From Neorhizobium sp. JUb45 (GTDB lineage Bacteria > Pseudomonadota > Alphaproteobacteria > Rhizobiales > Rhizobiaceae), in assembly GCF_004343585.1 (NCBI RefSeq), contig NZ_SLYW01000018.1, positions 1-34,840 of the forward strand: a DNA stretch of 34,840 bases, written 5' to 3'. A program made the translations under genes and the position numbers. The notes under the pieces were generated by a model. The model made no database searches. It was given only the letters and a program-made list of their open reading frames with translations, and was not told where the DNA came from. Positions 1-8,375 of the stretch are shown piece by piece. Each line of letters opens with the position of its first letter. The first letter of the stretch is position 1.

Positions 1-25
1 CGATATGGGAGTAGGTGCGTTTCAT
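1..25 (-). CDS. IS30-like transposase, first codons only
   Basis: An ATG on the minus strand at 25 opens a frame that leaves the window after eight codons (MKRTYSHI). AAGGA lies about seven bases upstream. This opening is typical of IS30-family transposases, whose N-terminal HTH starts with a similar R-T/S-Y-S/T-H segment. Only eight residues are visible, so the call rests on that resemblance and on the non-coding DNA before the next gene. The IS end cannot be placed. Another gene starting with the same residues is possible. Confidence 0.45.
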
Positions 26-34
26 TGCAGCTTC

Positions 35-69
35 CTTGCGAGTGACAACCCATTGGTATCATTCGCAAG
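35..69. repeat. Inverted repeat upstream of the IS30-like start
   Basis: Arms 35-45 (cttgcgagtga) and 59-69 (tcattcgcaag) are inverted copies matching at 10 of 11 positions, with a 13-base spacer. The repeat sits just upstream of the minus-strand ATG at 25, where an operator or a terminal repeat of the IS could lie. Its function is not known. Confidence 0.5.
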
Positions 70-107
70 TCGCACTTCATCCTTGAACCCACCCCGCCGA
101 TACACAA

Positions 108-135
108 AAATTCGATAATCTATCTTATGGAACCT
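108..135. other. dif-like (XerC/XerD-type) palindromic site
   Basis: The 28 bases read aaattcgataa, tctatc, ttatggaacct: two 11-base arms around a 6-base spacer. The right arm reversed matches the left arm at 8 of 11 positions. The inner ends ATAA and TTAT match the core layout of bacterial dif sites, where XerC and XerD resolve chromosome dimers. The site lies between the presumed IS end and the MBL hydrolase gene. The 11-6-11 symmetry is seen; the function is inferred. It could be a chance palindrome or an IS target site. Confidence 0.35.
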
Positions 136-182
136 ATGGATTGAAATGCGATATCAGCTGCTTGGGTTCAAGCGCTTACACA

Positions 183-1013
183 TTACAGTTCGCTAGTTTC
201 GAACGCTATCTCGAAGCTCAGTCCATCATAGGCCGGCTGAACATGTGGCGGCGTCTCGGCCATCACTGCATCGTAATCCAGCGGCGTATGCATATGCGTG
301 AGAATGGCGCGTGATGGTGCAAGGCGTTCGATCCATTCCAGCGCCTGCTCAAGCGACAGATGGCTCGGATGCGGCCGGTATTGCAGCGCGTCGATGATCA
401 GCGTGTCGAGGCCCGACAGACGTTCGACGCTCTCGGCAGGAAAATCGCTGACATCGCTGCAGTAAGCCACATCGCCGATCCGGAAACCCAGCGAATGGAT
501 GTCGCCATGCACCTGCCTGTGTGGCATGAAGGACATCGGCCCGCCGGCACCGTCGATGACGATATTGCTGTAAGGCTGCTCGATCATGCGGGCAATGGCG
601 ATCGGCGGATAGCTGCTGCCTTCCGGCGTTTCCAGACAATAGCCAAAACCCTGGCGAATGCGTGCCAATGTCTCGGCATCCACATGGATCGGCACGCGGT
701 GATGCTGGACGATAAAATAGCCGCGCAGGTCATCCAGACCATGGAAATGATCGGCATGAGCATGCGTATAAAGCACGGCATCGAGACGATCGACCCTGGC
801 GCTGATCATCTGCGCGCGAAAATCGGGGCCTGTATCGATGACCACGGTCGTTTTTCCGCCATCGGGGCCGATCTGTTCGACAAGCAGGCTGGCGCGTGTG
901 CGGCGGTTTTTCGGGTTGTCCGGGTTACAGGCCCCCCAGTCACCATTCAGGCGCGGCACGCCCGGCGATGACGAACAGCCGAGAATGGTGAAACGCCGCC
1001 GGTAACCCGCCAC
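183..1013 (-). CDS. MBL-fold metallo-hydrolase (PhnP/RNase Z-like)
   Basis: A 276-residue metallo-beta-lactamase-fold hydrolase, presumably cytoplasmic since no signal peptide is visible. The metal-binding HAHADH motif is at residues 84-89, with a downstream Asp in CSDVSD and a C-terminal His pair in LTHMHTP, so the two-metal site looks complete. Overall shape and the TDTGPDFR-like strand resemble PhnP-type cyclic phosphodiesterases, but the substrate cannot be read from the sequence. It is the last gene of the minus-strand metG-TatD-MBL block: its ATG lies two bases after the TatD stop, so the two are almost certainly co-transcribed. The same order is common in rhizobia. The family call is firm; the substrate is unknown. 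Confidence 0.88.
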   Translation of the reverse strand: MAGYRRRFTILGCSSSPGVPRLNGDWGACNPDNPKNRRTRASLLVEQIGPDGGKTTVVIDTGPDFRAQMISARVDRLDAVLYTHAHADHFHGLDDLRGYFIVQHHRVPIHVDAETLARIRQGFGYCLETPEGSSYPPIAIARMIEQPYSNIVIDGAGGPMSFMPHRQVHGDIHSLGFRIGDVAYCSDVSDFPAESVERLSGLDTLIIDALQYRPHPSHLSLEQALEWIERLAPSRAILTHMHTPLDYDAVMAETPPHVQPAYDGLSFEIAFETSEL

Positions 1014-1015
1014 GA

Positions 1016-1798
1016 TCAGAGCCTCGGCATTTTCGCAAAGATGCGAAACGCGTTGTCCGTGGTGATCTTGGCCATTTCATCATAGGTCAGGCCATGCACA
1101 TCGGCCAGAACCTCGGCGGTGTTGACCACGTAGGATGGTTCGTTGCGCTTGCCGCGCCAGCGTTTTGGCGCAAGGTATGGCGCATCGGTCTCCACCAGCA
1201 GACGGTCGAGTGGCACGGTTTTGGCGATCTCGCGGATCTCTTCCGACTTCGGGAAGGTCAGGATACCGGAGAAGGAGACGTAACCGCCGTGTTCGACACC
1301 GGTGCGGGCAAGCTCAGCCCCGGACGAAAAGCAATGCAGGATGAAAGGGAAGGCCCCCTTCCCGCTTTCAGCGGTCAGGATTTCCGCCATGTCTTCGTCG
1401 GCACTGCGGCTGTGGATGACCAGCGGCAGGCCGGTTTGACGCGCCGCTGCGATATGACGCAGAAGCCCGGTCTTCTGGTCGGCCGGCGTCTGGGTGTCGT
1501 AAAAATAATCGAGGCCGACTTCGCCGATCGCCACAATCTTTTCATGGGCATTGGCGAGACGAACGAGATCTTCCGTCTGGATATCCAGTTCCTCGCCGGC
1601 ATTGTTGGGATGGGTGCCGACGGAGCAGAAAACGGACGGATATTTTTCGGTAATCGCCAGCAGGCCGTCCAGCTTTTGAACCCGCGTGGAAATGGTGACC
1701 ATCTGGCTGACGCCGGCCGCGTGAGCGCGCGCGACAATATCGTCGCGCTCCGCTTCGAAATCGGCGAAATCCAGATGGCAATGGGTATCGATCAGCAT
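1016..1798 (-). CDS. TatD-family metal-dependent hydrolase (YcfH type)
   Basis: A 260-residue TIM-barrel hydrolase of the TatD/YcfH family; members are metal-dependent deoxyribonucleases with 3'-5' exonuclease activity. The N-terminal THCHLD motif (residues 5-10), the GEVGLDYF segment near 97, HSR near 129, HCFSSG near 155 and the C-terminal ETDAPYLAP near 203 supply the expected metal ligands, and the length is normal. The gene lies between metG (12 bases upstream) and the MBL hydrolase. The tmk-holB-TatD association is also seen in enterobacteria (tmk-holB-ycfH), which supports the YcfH-type assignment. The start ATG at 1798 immediately precedes the conserved IDTHCH strand. Confidence 0.92.
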   Translation of the reverse strand: MLIDTHCHLDFADFEAERDDIVARAHAAGVSQMVTISTRVQKLDGLLAITEKYPSVFCSVGTHPNNAGEELDIQTEDLVRLANAHEKIVAIGEVGLDYFYDTQTPADQKTGLLRHIAAARQTGLPLVIHSRSADEDMAEILTAESGKGAFPFILHCFSSGAELARTGVEHGGYVSFSGILTFPKSEEIREIAKTVPLDRLLVETDAPYLAPKRWRGKRNEPSYVVNTAEVLADVHGLTYDEMAKITTDNAFRIFAKMPRL

Positions 1799-1810
1799 GT
1801 CTGTTCAGCC

Positions 1811-3370
1811 TTACGCGGACACTTCCGGCGCGACGTAACGCGGGAAAACCGGTTTTGGGGCTTCCAAGACCGTTCCGGGAACGAGACGACCGCTTTCACC
1901 AAGGGCTGCAAAGTCGCGTTTGTCGGCCGGCGCGGCCACCAGATCAAGCAGCTTTGTCGCCGATTCCGGCATATAGGGCTGCAGCAGGATGGCGATCTGG
2001 CGCACGACTTCGGCCGTCACGTAAAGCACGGTGCCCATACGTTCCGGATCCGTGTTTTTCAGGGCCCACGGCTGCTGGCCGGCGAAATAACGATCGGTTT
2101 CGGAGACGACGCCGATGATGGCTGCCAGCGCCTTGTGGATCGCAAGGCGGCCGATCTCTTCACTGCAGATCGCCAGAAGGCCGTCGGCCGTTGCCAGCAT
2201 CGCCTTGTCTTCCTCGGTCAATTCGCCGGGCTGCGGGATCTGGCCGTCGCAGTTTTTCACGATCATCGACAGCGAGCGGCTGGCAAGATTGCCGATACCG
2301 TTGGCGAGATCGGCATTGATACGGATGCCGATACCTTCCTCGCTACAATAACCGTCCTGACCGAAGGAGATTTCGCGCATCAGGTAATAGCGGATCTGGT
2401 CGAGGCCGAAATGTTCGATCAGTTCGAACGGATCGAGCACGTTGCCGAGCGACTTCGACATTTTCTCGCCGCCCTTGGCCAGCACGAAGCCATGCGCATA
2501 AACGCGCTTGGGCAGCGGCAGGCCGGCAGACATCAGGAATGCCGGCCAGTAGACTGTATGGAAGCGGATGATGTCCTTGCCGATGATATGCGCATCGGCC
2601 GGCCAGAATTTTGCGCGCGGGCCGTTCTTGTCGGTCAGGTAACCGGTCGCCGTCAGGTAGTTGGTCAGCGCATCGACCCAGACATACATGACATGCTCGG
2701 GATCGTTCGGCACCTTGACGCCCCAGTCGAACGTCGTGCGCGAGATCGACAGATCGCGCAGACCCGATTTGACGAAGGAAATGATCTCGTTGCGGCGCTC
2801 GGCGGGACCGATGAAGTCCGGCTGGTCCTCGTAGAGTTTCAGCAGGCGGTCCTGATACTCGGAGAGCTTGAAGAAATAGCTCGACTCTTCCACCCACTCG
2901 ACTGGCGTGCCCTGTGGCCCGTAACGAACGCCGTCGGCGCGGACTTCGGTCTCGTCTTCGCCGTAATAGGCTTCGTCGCGCACCGAATACCAGCCGGCAT
3001 AGCTGTCCTTGTAGATATCGCCCGCATCGGCCATGAGGTTCCAGATCGCCTGGCTCGCCTCGTGGTGGCGCGGCTCGGTCGTCTGGATGAAATCGTCATT
3101 GGAGGCGTTGAGCAGCTTGCCCATGGCGCGGAATTCAGCCGAATTGCGCTGCGCCAGTTCTTCCGGCGAAATGCCTTCCTTGCGCGCCGTCTGCTGCATC
3201 TTCTGGCCGTGTTCGTCCGTACCGGTCAGAAAGAACACGTCACTGCCGGCGAGGCGCTGGAAACGTGCGATCGCGTCGGTTGCGATCAATTCGTAGGCAT
3301 GGCCGATATGCGGCTTGCCGTTCGGATAAGAGATGGCGGTGGTGATGTAAAACGGTGTTTTGTCGGACAT
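1811..3370 (-). CDS. metG: Methionyl-tRNA synthetase
   Basis: Charges tRNA-Met with methionine. With the ATG at 3370 the product is 519 residues and begins MSDKTPFYITTAISYPNGKP, directly at the class I fold. HIGH is present as HIGH in KPHIGHAYE and the second signature as KMSKS in GEKMSKSLGN. The TGTDEHG segment of the family is also there. The length fits the shorter MetG form that lacks the C-terminal dimerisation domain. The frame is open for 35 further codons upstream, but those residues do not look like MetG and overlap the region after holB, so the internal ATG is preferred. It is part of the minus-strand tmk-holB-metG-TatD-MBL run. Confidence 0.96.
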   Translation of the reverse strand: MSDKTPFYITTAISYPNGKPHIGHAYELIATDAIARFQRLAGSDVFFLTGTDEHGQKMQQTARKEGISPEELAQRNSAEFRAMGKLLNASNDDFIQTTEPRHHEASQAIWNLMADAGDIYKDSYAGWYSVRDEAYYGEDETEVRADGVRYGPQGTPVEWVEESSYFFKLSEYQDRLLKLYEDQPDFIGPAERRNEIISFVKSGLRDLSISRTTFDWGVKVPNDPEHVMYVWVDALTNYLTATGYLTDKNGPRAKFWPADAHIIGKDIIRFHTVYWPAFLMSAGLPLPKRVYAHGFVLAKGGEKMSKSLGNVLDPFELIEHFGLDQIRYYLMREISFGQDGYCSEEGIGIRINADLANGIGNLASRSLSMIVKNCDGQIPQPGELTEEDKAMLATADGLLAICSEEIGRLAIHKALAAIIGVVSETDRYFAGQQPWALKNTDPERMGTVLYVTAEVVRQIAILLQPYMPESATKLLDLVAAPADKRDFAALGESGRLVPGTVLEAPKPVFPRYVAPEVSA

Positions 3371-3475
3371 GGCGGCAGCACTCTGCAAATTTTCAGATTT
3401 GTCACCGCTCTTAAAGCAAGTTTTCGCGATGCGAAACAGCTTCTTTCCCTCAGCTTCGCAACCAGGGCGGAGCAA

Positions 3476-4504
3476 TCAGCCCCGAACCTCCTCCAGAATG
3501 GAAATGATGGTCTGCTTGCGGTCGAGATTATAGGCCTGACCGATACCGATGCGTTGACCGATTTCGCTCGAAAGCCGCGCTGCCCGATCCGCACCGGCAA
3601 GATCGCCGGCAAGAGCCGCATTGCGCGCCCGCTCCACCAGATTTTCGGTCAGATGATCGATGAAGAAGCCGAACAGGACATCATTATCCTTGCCGGACAG
3701 CACGTCGGCGAGGCGGTGCATGGCTTTTCTGGCCCCTGCCCCTTGTGCCTTCTGCACATCCTCATAGGCCTTGATAATATCGTGCCCGCCGTAATTCATC
3801 AGTTTCAGCGCCTGTGCGACGCTGCCCTTGGCCAGCGCCGGCACTTCCTGCGCCTGTTTTCCGCCATCCAGCGGCGAGCCGAGCGCTGCCAGTGCCCTGC
3901 CGAGATTGTCATCCGAGAGCGGCTGCAGACGCAGCGGCAGGCAGCGTGAACGAATGGTCGGCAGCAGTTTGCCGGGCGCATGCGACAGCACGAGGAAAAG
4001 CGCGCGTTTCGGCGGTTCCTCAAGGATTTTCAGGATGGCGTTGGCGGCGTTGCGGTTGAGGTCGTCGGCGGGATCGATGATGACGATGCGCCAGTTGCCG
4101 GAACCGGATGTCTGAGAAAAGAAATGGCCGGCACGGCGCACTTCATCGACGGTGATGGCCGATTTGACCTTGCCGGTCTTGTCGTCCACCGGCCGTGTCA
4201 GATGCAGCAGATTGTGCGAGGCACCGGCAATGATCTGGCGGCTGACCATCGAATCGGGATCGGGCGTAGCGAGTTCTTCCGGTGCTTCCGAGGGTTCAGG
4301 ATTGCTCAGCACATGATTGGCGAAACGGAAGGCGAGCGTCGCCTTGCCGATACCCTCCGGCCCTTCGATCAGGATGGCGTGGTGCCCTTTGCCGGAGCGG
4401 TAGCTGCGCGCCAGAAACTCTTCCGCCTCGGCGTGGCCGAACAGATTGGTATTGCGCTGCGGTGCGATGGCGCCATCGAGTACGCCGTATCCCTCGCCGC
4501 TCAT
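3476..4504 (-). CDS. holB: DNA polymerase III subunit delta'
   Basis: Part of the clamp-loader complex of the replicative polymerase. The 342-residue product has an N-terminal FGHAEAEEFL segment, a Walker A-like GPEGIGKAT near residue 49, the IIDPADDLN Walker B-type strand, and the NAILKILEEPP segment conserved in delta' subunits, followed by an SRC-containing sensor region. Its ATG overlaps the tmk stop in an ATGA arrangement, which suggests translational coupling. The tmk-holB pair is widespread. A gap of about 105 bases separates it from metG downstream. Confidence 0.93.
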   Translation of the reverse strand: MSGEGYGVLDGAIAPQRNTNLFGHAEAEEFLARSYRSGKGHHAILIEGPEGIGKATLAFRFANHVLSNPEPSEAPEELATPDPDSMVSRQIIAGASHNLLHLTRPVDDKTGKVKSAITVDEVRRAGHFFSQTSGSGNWRIVIIDPADDLNRNAANAILKILEEPPKRALFLVLSHAPGKLLPTIRSRCLPLRLQPLSDDNLGRALAALGSPLDGGKQAQEVPALAKGSVAQALKLMNYGGHDIIKAYEDVQKAQGAGARKAMHRLADVLSGKDNDVLFGFFIDHLTENLVERARNAALAGDLAGADRAARLSSEIGQRIGIGQAYNLDRKQTIISILEEVRG

Positions 4505-5181
4505 GATACGGTTTCCGCGACACGGGCGACCTGCGCCAGAACGTCATTGGTGATGGCGGCAATATCGGCAGCGATTGCCTGTTCCGGCCTGTCGGCGTCG
4601 ACGATGCGGCATCGCTGCGGCTCGCTTTCGGCGATTTCCAGATAGGCCTCGCGACGTTTTTCGTGGGTTGCCAGCTGCTCGCGTTCAAAGCGATCCGGCT
4701 CGGCGGTCTTGTCGATCGCTCCGCGACGACGGCCGGCGCGCGCAAGCCCGATTTCCGCCGGCAGATCGAGCAGGATGGTCAGATCTGGCATCAGACCATC
4801 GATCGCCGCCTGCTCCAGCGCCGCCATGAAGGCCGGTTCCAGATTGCCGGTCACGCCTTGATAGACACGCGAGGAATCGATGAAGCGATCGCACAGAACG
4901 GCTGCACCGCGGGCGAGTGCGGGCCGGATGACCTCTTCGACATGATCGTTGCGGGCGGCGGCGAAAAGGATCGCTTCCATGCGCACGCCAAATGCTTCGG
5001 CAGCCCCTGACAGGATCACATGGCGCACGGCTTCGGCACCCGGCGAACCACCGGGTTCGCGCGTCACCACCACTTCGAGGCCACGGCCTTGCAAATAGTC
5101 GGCAAGCCGGCGAATCTGGGTGGACTTGCCACTGCCCTCACCGCCTTCGAAACTGACAAAAAGTCCGGCTGATCCTGCCAC
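4501..5181 (-). CDS. tmk: Thymidylate kinase
   Basis: Phosphorylates dTMP to dTDP. The P-loop FEGGEGSGKST lies near the N-terminus, the DR(Y/F)xxSS-type motif appears as CDRFIDSSRVYQG, and the lid region contains RRRG. The frame is open to an ATG at 5292, but that would add about 37 residues of Arg-rich sequence not seen in the family. A GTG at 5181 gives 226 residues and places the protein start seven residues before the first beta strand, with AGGAG and GAAGG upstream as possible ribosome binding sites. A second GTG nine codons further upstream cannot be excluded. The stop overlaps the holB ATG. Confidence 0.93.
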   Translation of the reverse strand: MAGSAGLFVSFEGGEGSGKSTQIRRLADYLQGRGLEVVVTREPGGSPGAEAVRHVILSGAAEAFGVRMEAILFAAARNDHVEEVIRPALARGAAVLCDRFIDSSRVYQGVTGNLEPAFMAALEQAAIDGLMPDLTILLDLPAEIGLARAGRRRGAIDKTAEPDRFEREQLATHEKRREAYLEIAESEPQRCRIVDADRPEQAIAADIAAITNDVLAQVARVAETVS

Positions 5182-5312
5182 TCTGCCTTCGCTCTCCTGG
5201 AGGCTCACGCGAGCCTGACGCCTTGCACCGATATGTGTGCGTTGCGCCGTCTTACCCCAAGTCTTGGTCGCGTGGAACCGTGATGGCGGCAATCAACAGG
5301 CGGAAAACCTGC

Positions 5313-6482
5313 TCAAAGCCAGAAGAACATCATCTCCATCATGGCGTCGGTCGCCTGCGACACCAGTGAGCCGGTGCCGACGGCCGATGCCGTATGAAGC
5401 GGCACTTCGCGCAGCAGCCTTTCGCCGGAATAGATTTTCAGCGTTCCTACCTCCTGCCCCGCGACGACCGGCGCCCTCAGCGGCCAGCGATAGACGATGC
5501 GGGCCGAAAGCCGCTCCGGATTGTTGGCCGGCACGTAAAGCTCGACCGGGCCTTTGGCCACGAGATCGACACGCCCCTGATCGCCGCCATAAACGCTGGC
5601 CTGCCCGACCGGCTCGCCATCCTTGAAAACCACCTTGTTTTCGAAGGATGTCAGCCCCCATTCGAGCACGCGTTTGGCCTCTTCCGTGCGTTCCTTGTCG
5701 CTGGCCAATCCGCCCATGGCCAGAAACAGCCGGGTACCATTGCGCTCGATCGAGGCGACGATCGCGAAGCCGGCTCCTTCGGCAAAACCGGCGCCGAGAC
5801 CGTCGACACCGATATTCAGGCCCAGAAGCGGGTTCTTGTTGCGCTGGAAAATCTTGTTCCAGGTGAAATCCGGTTGACGGTAGAGGTCGTAATAATCCGG
5901 ATAGCTCGTCTGGAGATGGCGGGCGAGCTCCACCATGTCACGCGCCGTTGTGCGGCTTTCGGCATCCGGCATGCCGGTGGAATTGCCGAAAATGCTGCGG
6001 CTCAGCCCGAGATCCTTGGCGCGATCCGACAATCTGGACGCGAACAGCACATCGGATCCCGCCATGCCCTCGGCGAGGATCATGCATGCATCATTGGCGT
6101 TCTGGATGACCACGCCCTTGACCAGATCCTCGACGCGGATTTCCGAATTGAGGGCCGCAAACATCGTCGCCGTGCCGGAGGGCGCGCCGCCCTTGCGCCA
6201 TGAGTTTTCGGAGACGCGGTAGGTGGTGTCTGGGGTGATCTCGCCCTTTTTCAGCGCATCGAACACCAGATCCATCGTCATCAGCTTGGCAAGCGATGCC
6301 GGCGGAAAGGCCTGGTTTTCATTGTCTGCGAGGAGGACGGTGCCGGATTTCGCCTCGATCATGTAGACCTGGCGGGCCTTGGTGGCAAACAGCGGCGCAG
6401 CTTCACCGGGACCTGCCGCATGCACACACGGTGCCGCTGCGGAAAAGGTCAGGAGCGCCAACAAGGTGATACGCGTCAGCAT
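5313..6482 (-). CDS. D-Ala-D-Ala carboxypeptidase family protein (S11), motifs altered
   Basis: A 389-residue periplasmic penicillin-binding protein of the S11 (DacA/DacF) family, with an N-terminal signal peptide ending near residue 22 (AAAPCVHAAG). The acylation motif SxxK is intact as SLAK (63-66). The second motif, normally SxN, reads NAN (128-130). The third, normally KTG, reads GAG (230-232) within VDGLGAGFAEGAGF. The surrounding fold, including GNSTGMPD and the C-terminal beta-domain, is otherwise well kept. It may therefore be a weak or non-catalytic homologue that binds peptidoglycan. GGGGA lies six bases before the ATG at 6482. Gaps of about 130-160 bases on both sides suggest it has its own promoter. 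Confidence 0.88.
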   Translation of the reverse strand: MLTRITLLALLTFSAAAPCVHAAGPGEAAPLFATKARQVYMIEAKSGTVLLADNENQAFPPASLAKLMTMDLVFDALKKGEITPDTTYRVSENSWRKGGAPSGTATMFAALNSEIRVEDLVKGVVIQNANDACMILAEGMAGSDVLFASRLSDRAKDLGLSRSIFGNSTGMPDAESRTTARDMVELARHLQTSYPDYYDLYRQPDFTWNKIFQRNKNPLLGLNIGVDGLGAGFAEGAGFAIVASIERNGTRLFLAMGGLASDKERTEEAKRVLEWGLTSFENKVVFKDGEPVGQASVYGGDQGRVDLVAKGPVELYVPANNPERLSARIVYRWPLRAPVVAGQEVGTLKIYSGERLLREVPLHTASAVGTGSLVSQATDAMMEMMFFWL

Positions 6483-6644
6483 GCTCGATCCCCGGAAAAT
6501 GCATTATGAGATGATGTTACCGATTGCTAACAAGGCGGCTGAGCCCGCGCAATCTGGAGTGGCCATCAACTGTTTGTTTTCGACATGGGTTTTGTGCGGC
6601 AGGGCGGCAAAATTGCACCACCCTGCCCTGGCATCACGCGTGGA

Positions 6645-7763
6645 TCAGCGGCGCACCCTCGGCAAGGGCATCGCGTTGAACGACTGCGCCTGCGCCTGCA
6701 GCGTATGCTCGCCATACTGCTGTTGCGGCATGGCGGCGACAGATCGCAAAGCGACCGGAGCAGAATAGGCTGTCATCGCGCCCGGACGCGACATCGGCAC
6801 CGGGCCGACGAATGGCAGTTCGGCAAAATCCTGCATCGCCTGGAAGGATGCACCCTGACTGGGCGCCATGCCTTGCGTCGACGGAGCTGCCTGTGCCTGA
6901 ACAGCTGCGAGCGCGGACGAGGCTTTCGACGACGGGCCGCTTGGGGTACGACCGGCAAGCGCCATGGGTGCAGGTGTCGGGATGGAGGAACCGTAGCTCT
7001 GCAACTGATCGCCAAAACGCTCGTTGGACGCCACCATGACGCCGGTTGCGATCTGGCCTTCGGGGCGGATGCCGGGAATGCGATCGCCCTTGCGGACGTA
7101 GGACGCCATCAGGAACGGCATGTCGTGACCGTCCATGCGGGCGCGGCCGACATACTGCACGTTCACATTGCCGGTGCCGGTGCGCTTCATGTCCAGCATG
7201 TCGGCCGCCTGACTCGACACGTCGATGATACGGCCCGGATGATAAGGTCCGCGATCGTTGACGCGGACGATGACCGACGAACCGGTATCGACATTGGTGA
7301 CGCGCGCATAGCTTGGCAGCGGGAATGTCGGATGCGCCGCAGACAGATGGCTGGAATCGTAGACTTCGCCATTGGCGGTCAGGCGACCGTGAAAGGCCGA
7401 ACCATACCACGACGCGAGACCGTTCTTGTTGTAGTTCGGATCTTCCTTGGGGACGTAGGTCTTGCCCTTCACCTGATAGGGATTACCCACCATGAAACGG
7501 CCACCGCCCTTCGGCACGGCCTTGCCGTCGCCAACCACGCGCGGACTGGCCTTGACGCCATATTCCTTCTCGGAAAAATATTCCTTGCTGCGCTGCTTTT
7601 GCTTCGGCTCAGGCTTGGAGGTCGCGCAGGACGCAACGCTCGCACACACCATAACGATACCGAGCCATCTCGCGCCGAGAACAAGCTTGCTGTTTTCTGA
7701 ATTCAATTTTCTAGTCCCGCCGCTTTCGGGCCGCCCCAATCCCGTTTGGAGACAGTCCCACAT
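6645..7763 (-). CDS. rlpA: RlpA-family septal ring lytic transglycosylase, lipoprotein
   Basis: The product carries a double-psi beta-barrel domain (about residues 110-200) with the RlpA hallmarks ASWYG, HGRLTANGE and VNDRGPY, the Asp of the last being the likely catalytic residue. Family members cleave denuded glycan strands at the septum. A hydrophobic stretch ending in the lipobox VASC puts the lipid-modified Cys at residue 46 counted from the ATG at 7763. Such a long leader suggests a later start, possibly the TTG at 7706. The tail after the barrel is rich in Ala, Pro, Ser and Gln, and I see no SPOR domain. The family call is sure; the start is not. Confidence 0.9.
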   Translation of the reverse strand: MWDCLQTGLGRPESGGTRKLNSENSKLVLGARWLGIVMVCASVASCATSKPEPKQKQRSKEYFSEKEYGVKASPRVVGDGKAVPKGGGRFMVGNPYQVKGKTYVPKEDPNYNKNGLASWYGSAFHGRLTANGEVYDSSHLSAAHPTFPLPSYARVTNVDTGSSVIVRVNDRGPYHPGRIIDVSSQAADMLDMKRTGTGNVNVQYVGRARMDGHDMPFLMASYVRKGDRIPGIRPEGQIATGVMVASNERFGDQLQSYGSSIPTPAPMALAGRTPSGPSSKASSALAAVQAQAAPSTQGMAPSQGASFQAMQDFAELPFVGPVPMSRPGAMTAYSAPVALRSVAAMPQQQYGEHTLQAQAQSFNAMPLPRVRR

Positions 7764-8080
7764 GCAGTTCCGCGCGCCGCGCGCGTTTCCGCCTGTTGAT
7801 CGCGCTTTATTTCTGCCCGCATGATGGCAAAATTGCGAATGAATTCTGTGGACTAGATAAAATACCGAATAACATGGTTAAAGATTGGTTTATTCGCCGG
7901 CCTTGCGCTTTGGCAGTCCCCTCGCCTCACAATGGCACGAGACGGGGAACGAGAGTGCCGAAACGAGGCAGTTTTGCGCAAGCCAATGGCGCGGTTTTGT
8001 CGGCAAATCATGGACAATTGCCGTCTGCGAACTATCTCCTGCGGGTGACTACAACCAGACCAGTTTAGGAGGAACTGCCT
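7764..8080. other. Intergenic region between rlpA and a divergent small gene
   Basis: About 317 bases with no credible gene. It must contain the promoters of rlpA (minus) and of the small membrane protein gene (plus). The stretch 7830-7890 is AT-rich compared with its surroundings. TTTAGGAGG at 8065-8073 is the ribosome binding site of the plus-strand gene. Confidence 0.6.
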
Positions 8081-8293
8081 GTGAACAGAAACGTCATTGT
8101 CGGAATAGCTGTCGTCGTGATCATCGCGCTTGCCGTGTGGATGTTCATACCCGCCTCGAACGCGCCGACCACCACGACATCAGCGCCCGCCACGCCGCCG
8201 GCATCGAGCACCGCGACGCCTCCTGCCTCGCCTGCCCCCGCCACTCCGGCACCGGCAACTCCGGCGCCAGCGACGCCCGCACCCGCGAATTAA
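8081..8293 (+). CDS. Small membrane-anchored Pro/Ala/Thr-rich protein
   Basis: A 70-residue protein of unknown function. Residues 5-24 form one strong transmembrane helix (VIVGIAVVVIIALAVWMF), and the rest is a low-complexity tail with a PATPA unit repeated several times near the end. The GTG start at 8081 has an excellent ribosome binding site, TTTAGGAGG, eight bases upstream, and a terminator follows, so I take it as a real gene. The tail would lie in the periplasm if the N-terminus stays inside. Similar small proteins are common in rhizobia and are poorly conserved outside the helix. Confidence 0.75.
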   Translation: MNRNVIVGIAVVVIIALAVWMFIPASNAPTTTTSAPATPPASSTATPPASPAPATPAPATPAPATPAPAN

Positions 8294-8321
8294 GCCGCAC
8301 GAAAACGCGGCAATGGCCAGA

Positions 8322-8356
8322 GGCCGCCGGCTCGGAGGAGCGTCGGCGGCCTTTTT
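8322..8356 (+). terminator. Rho-independent terminator
   Basis: The stem ggccgccg (8322-8329) pairs perfectly with cggcggcc (8344-8351), followed by five T. It ends the transcript of the small membrane protein gene and stands between it and the convergent PH-domain gene. Confidence 0.85.
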
Positions 8357-8375
8357 CTTGGACGGCACTAAATGA

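Noticed and set aside
1094..3949. A 951-codon open frame on the plus strand across TatD, metG and holB
   Set aside because: It is the opposite-strand shadow of GC-rich core genes; the minus-strand genes carry full family motifs.
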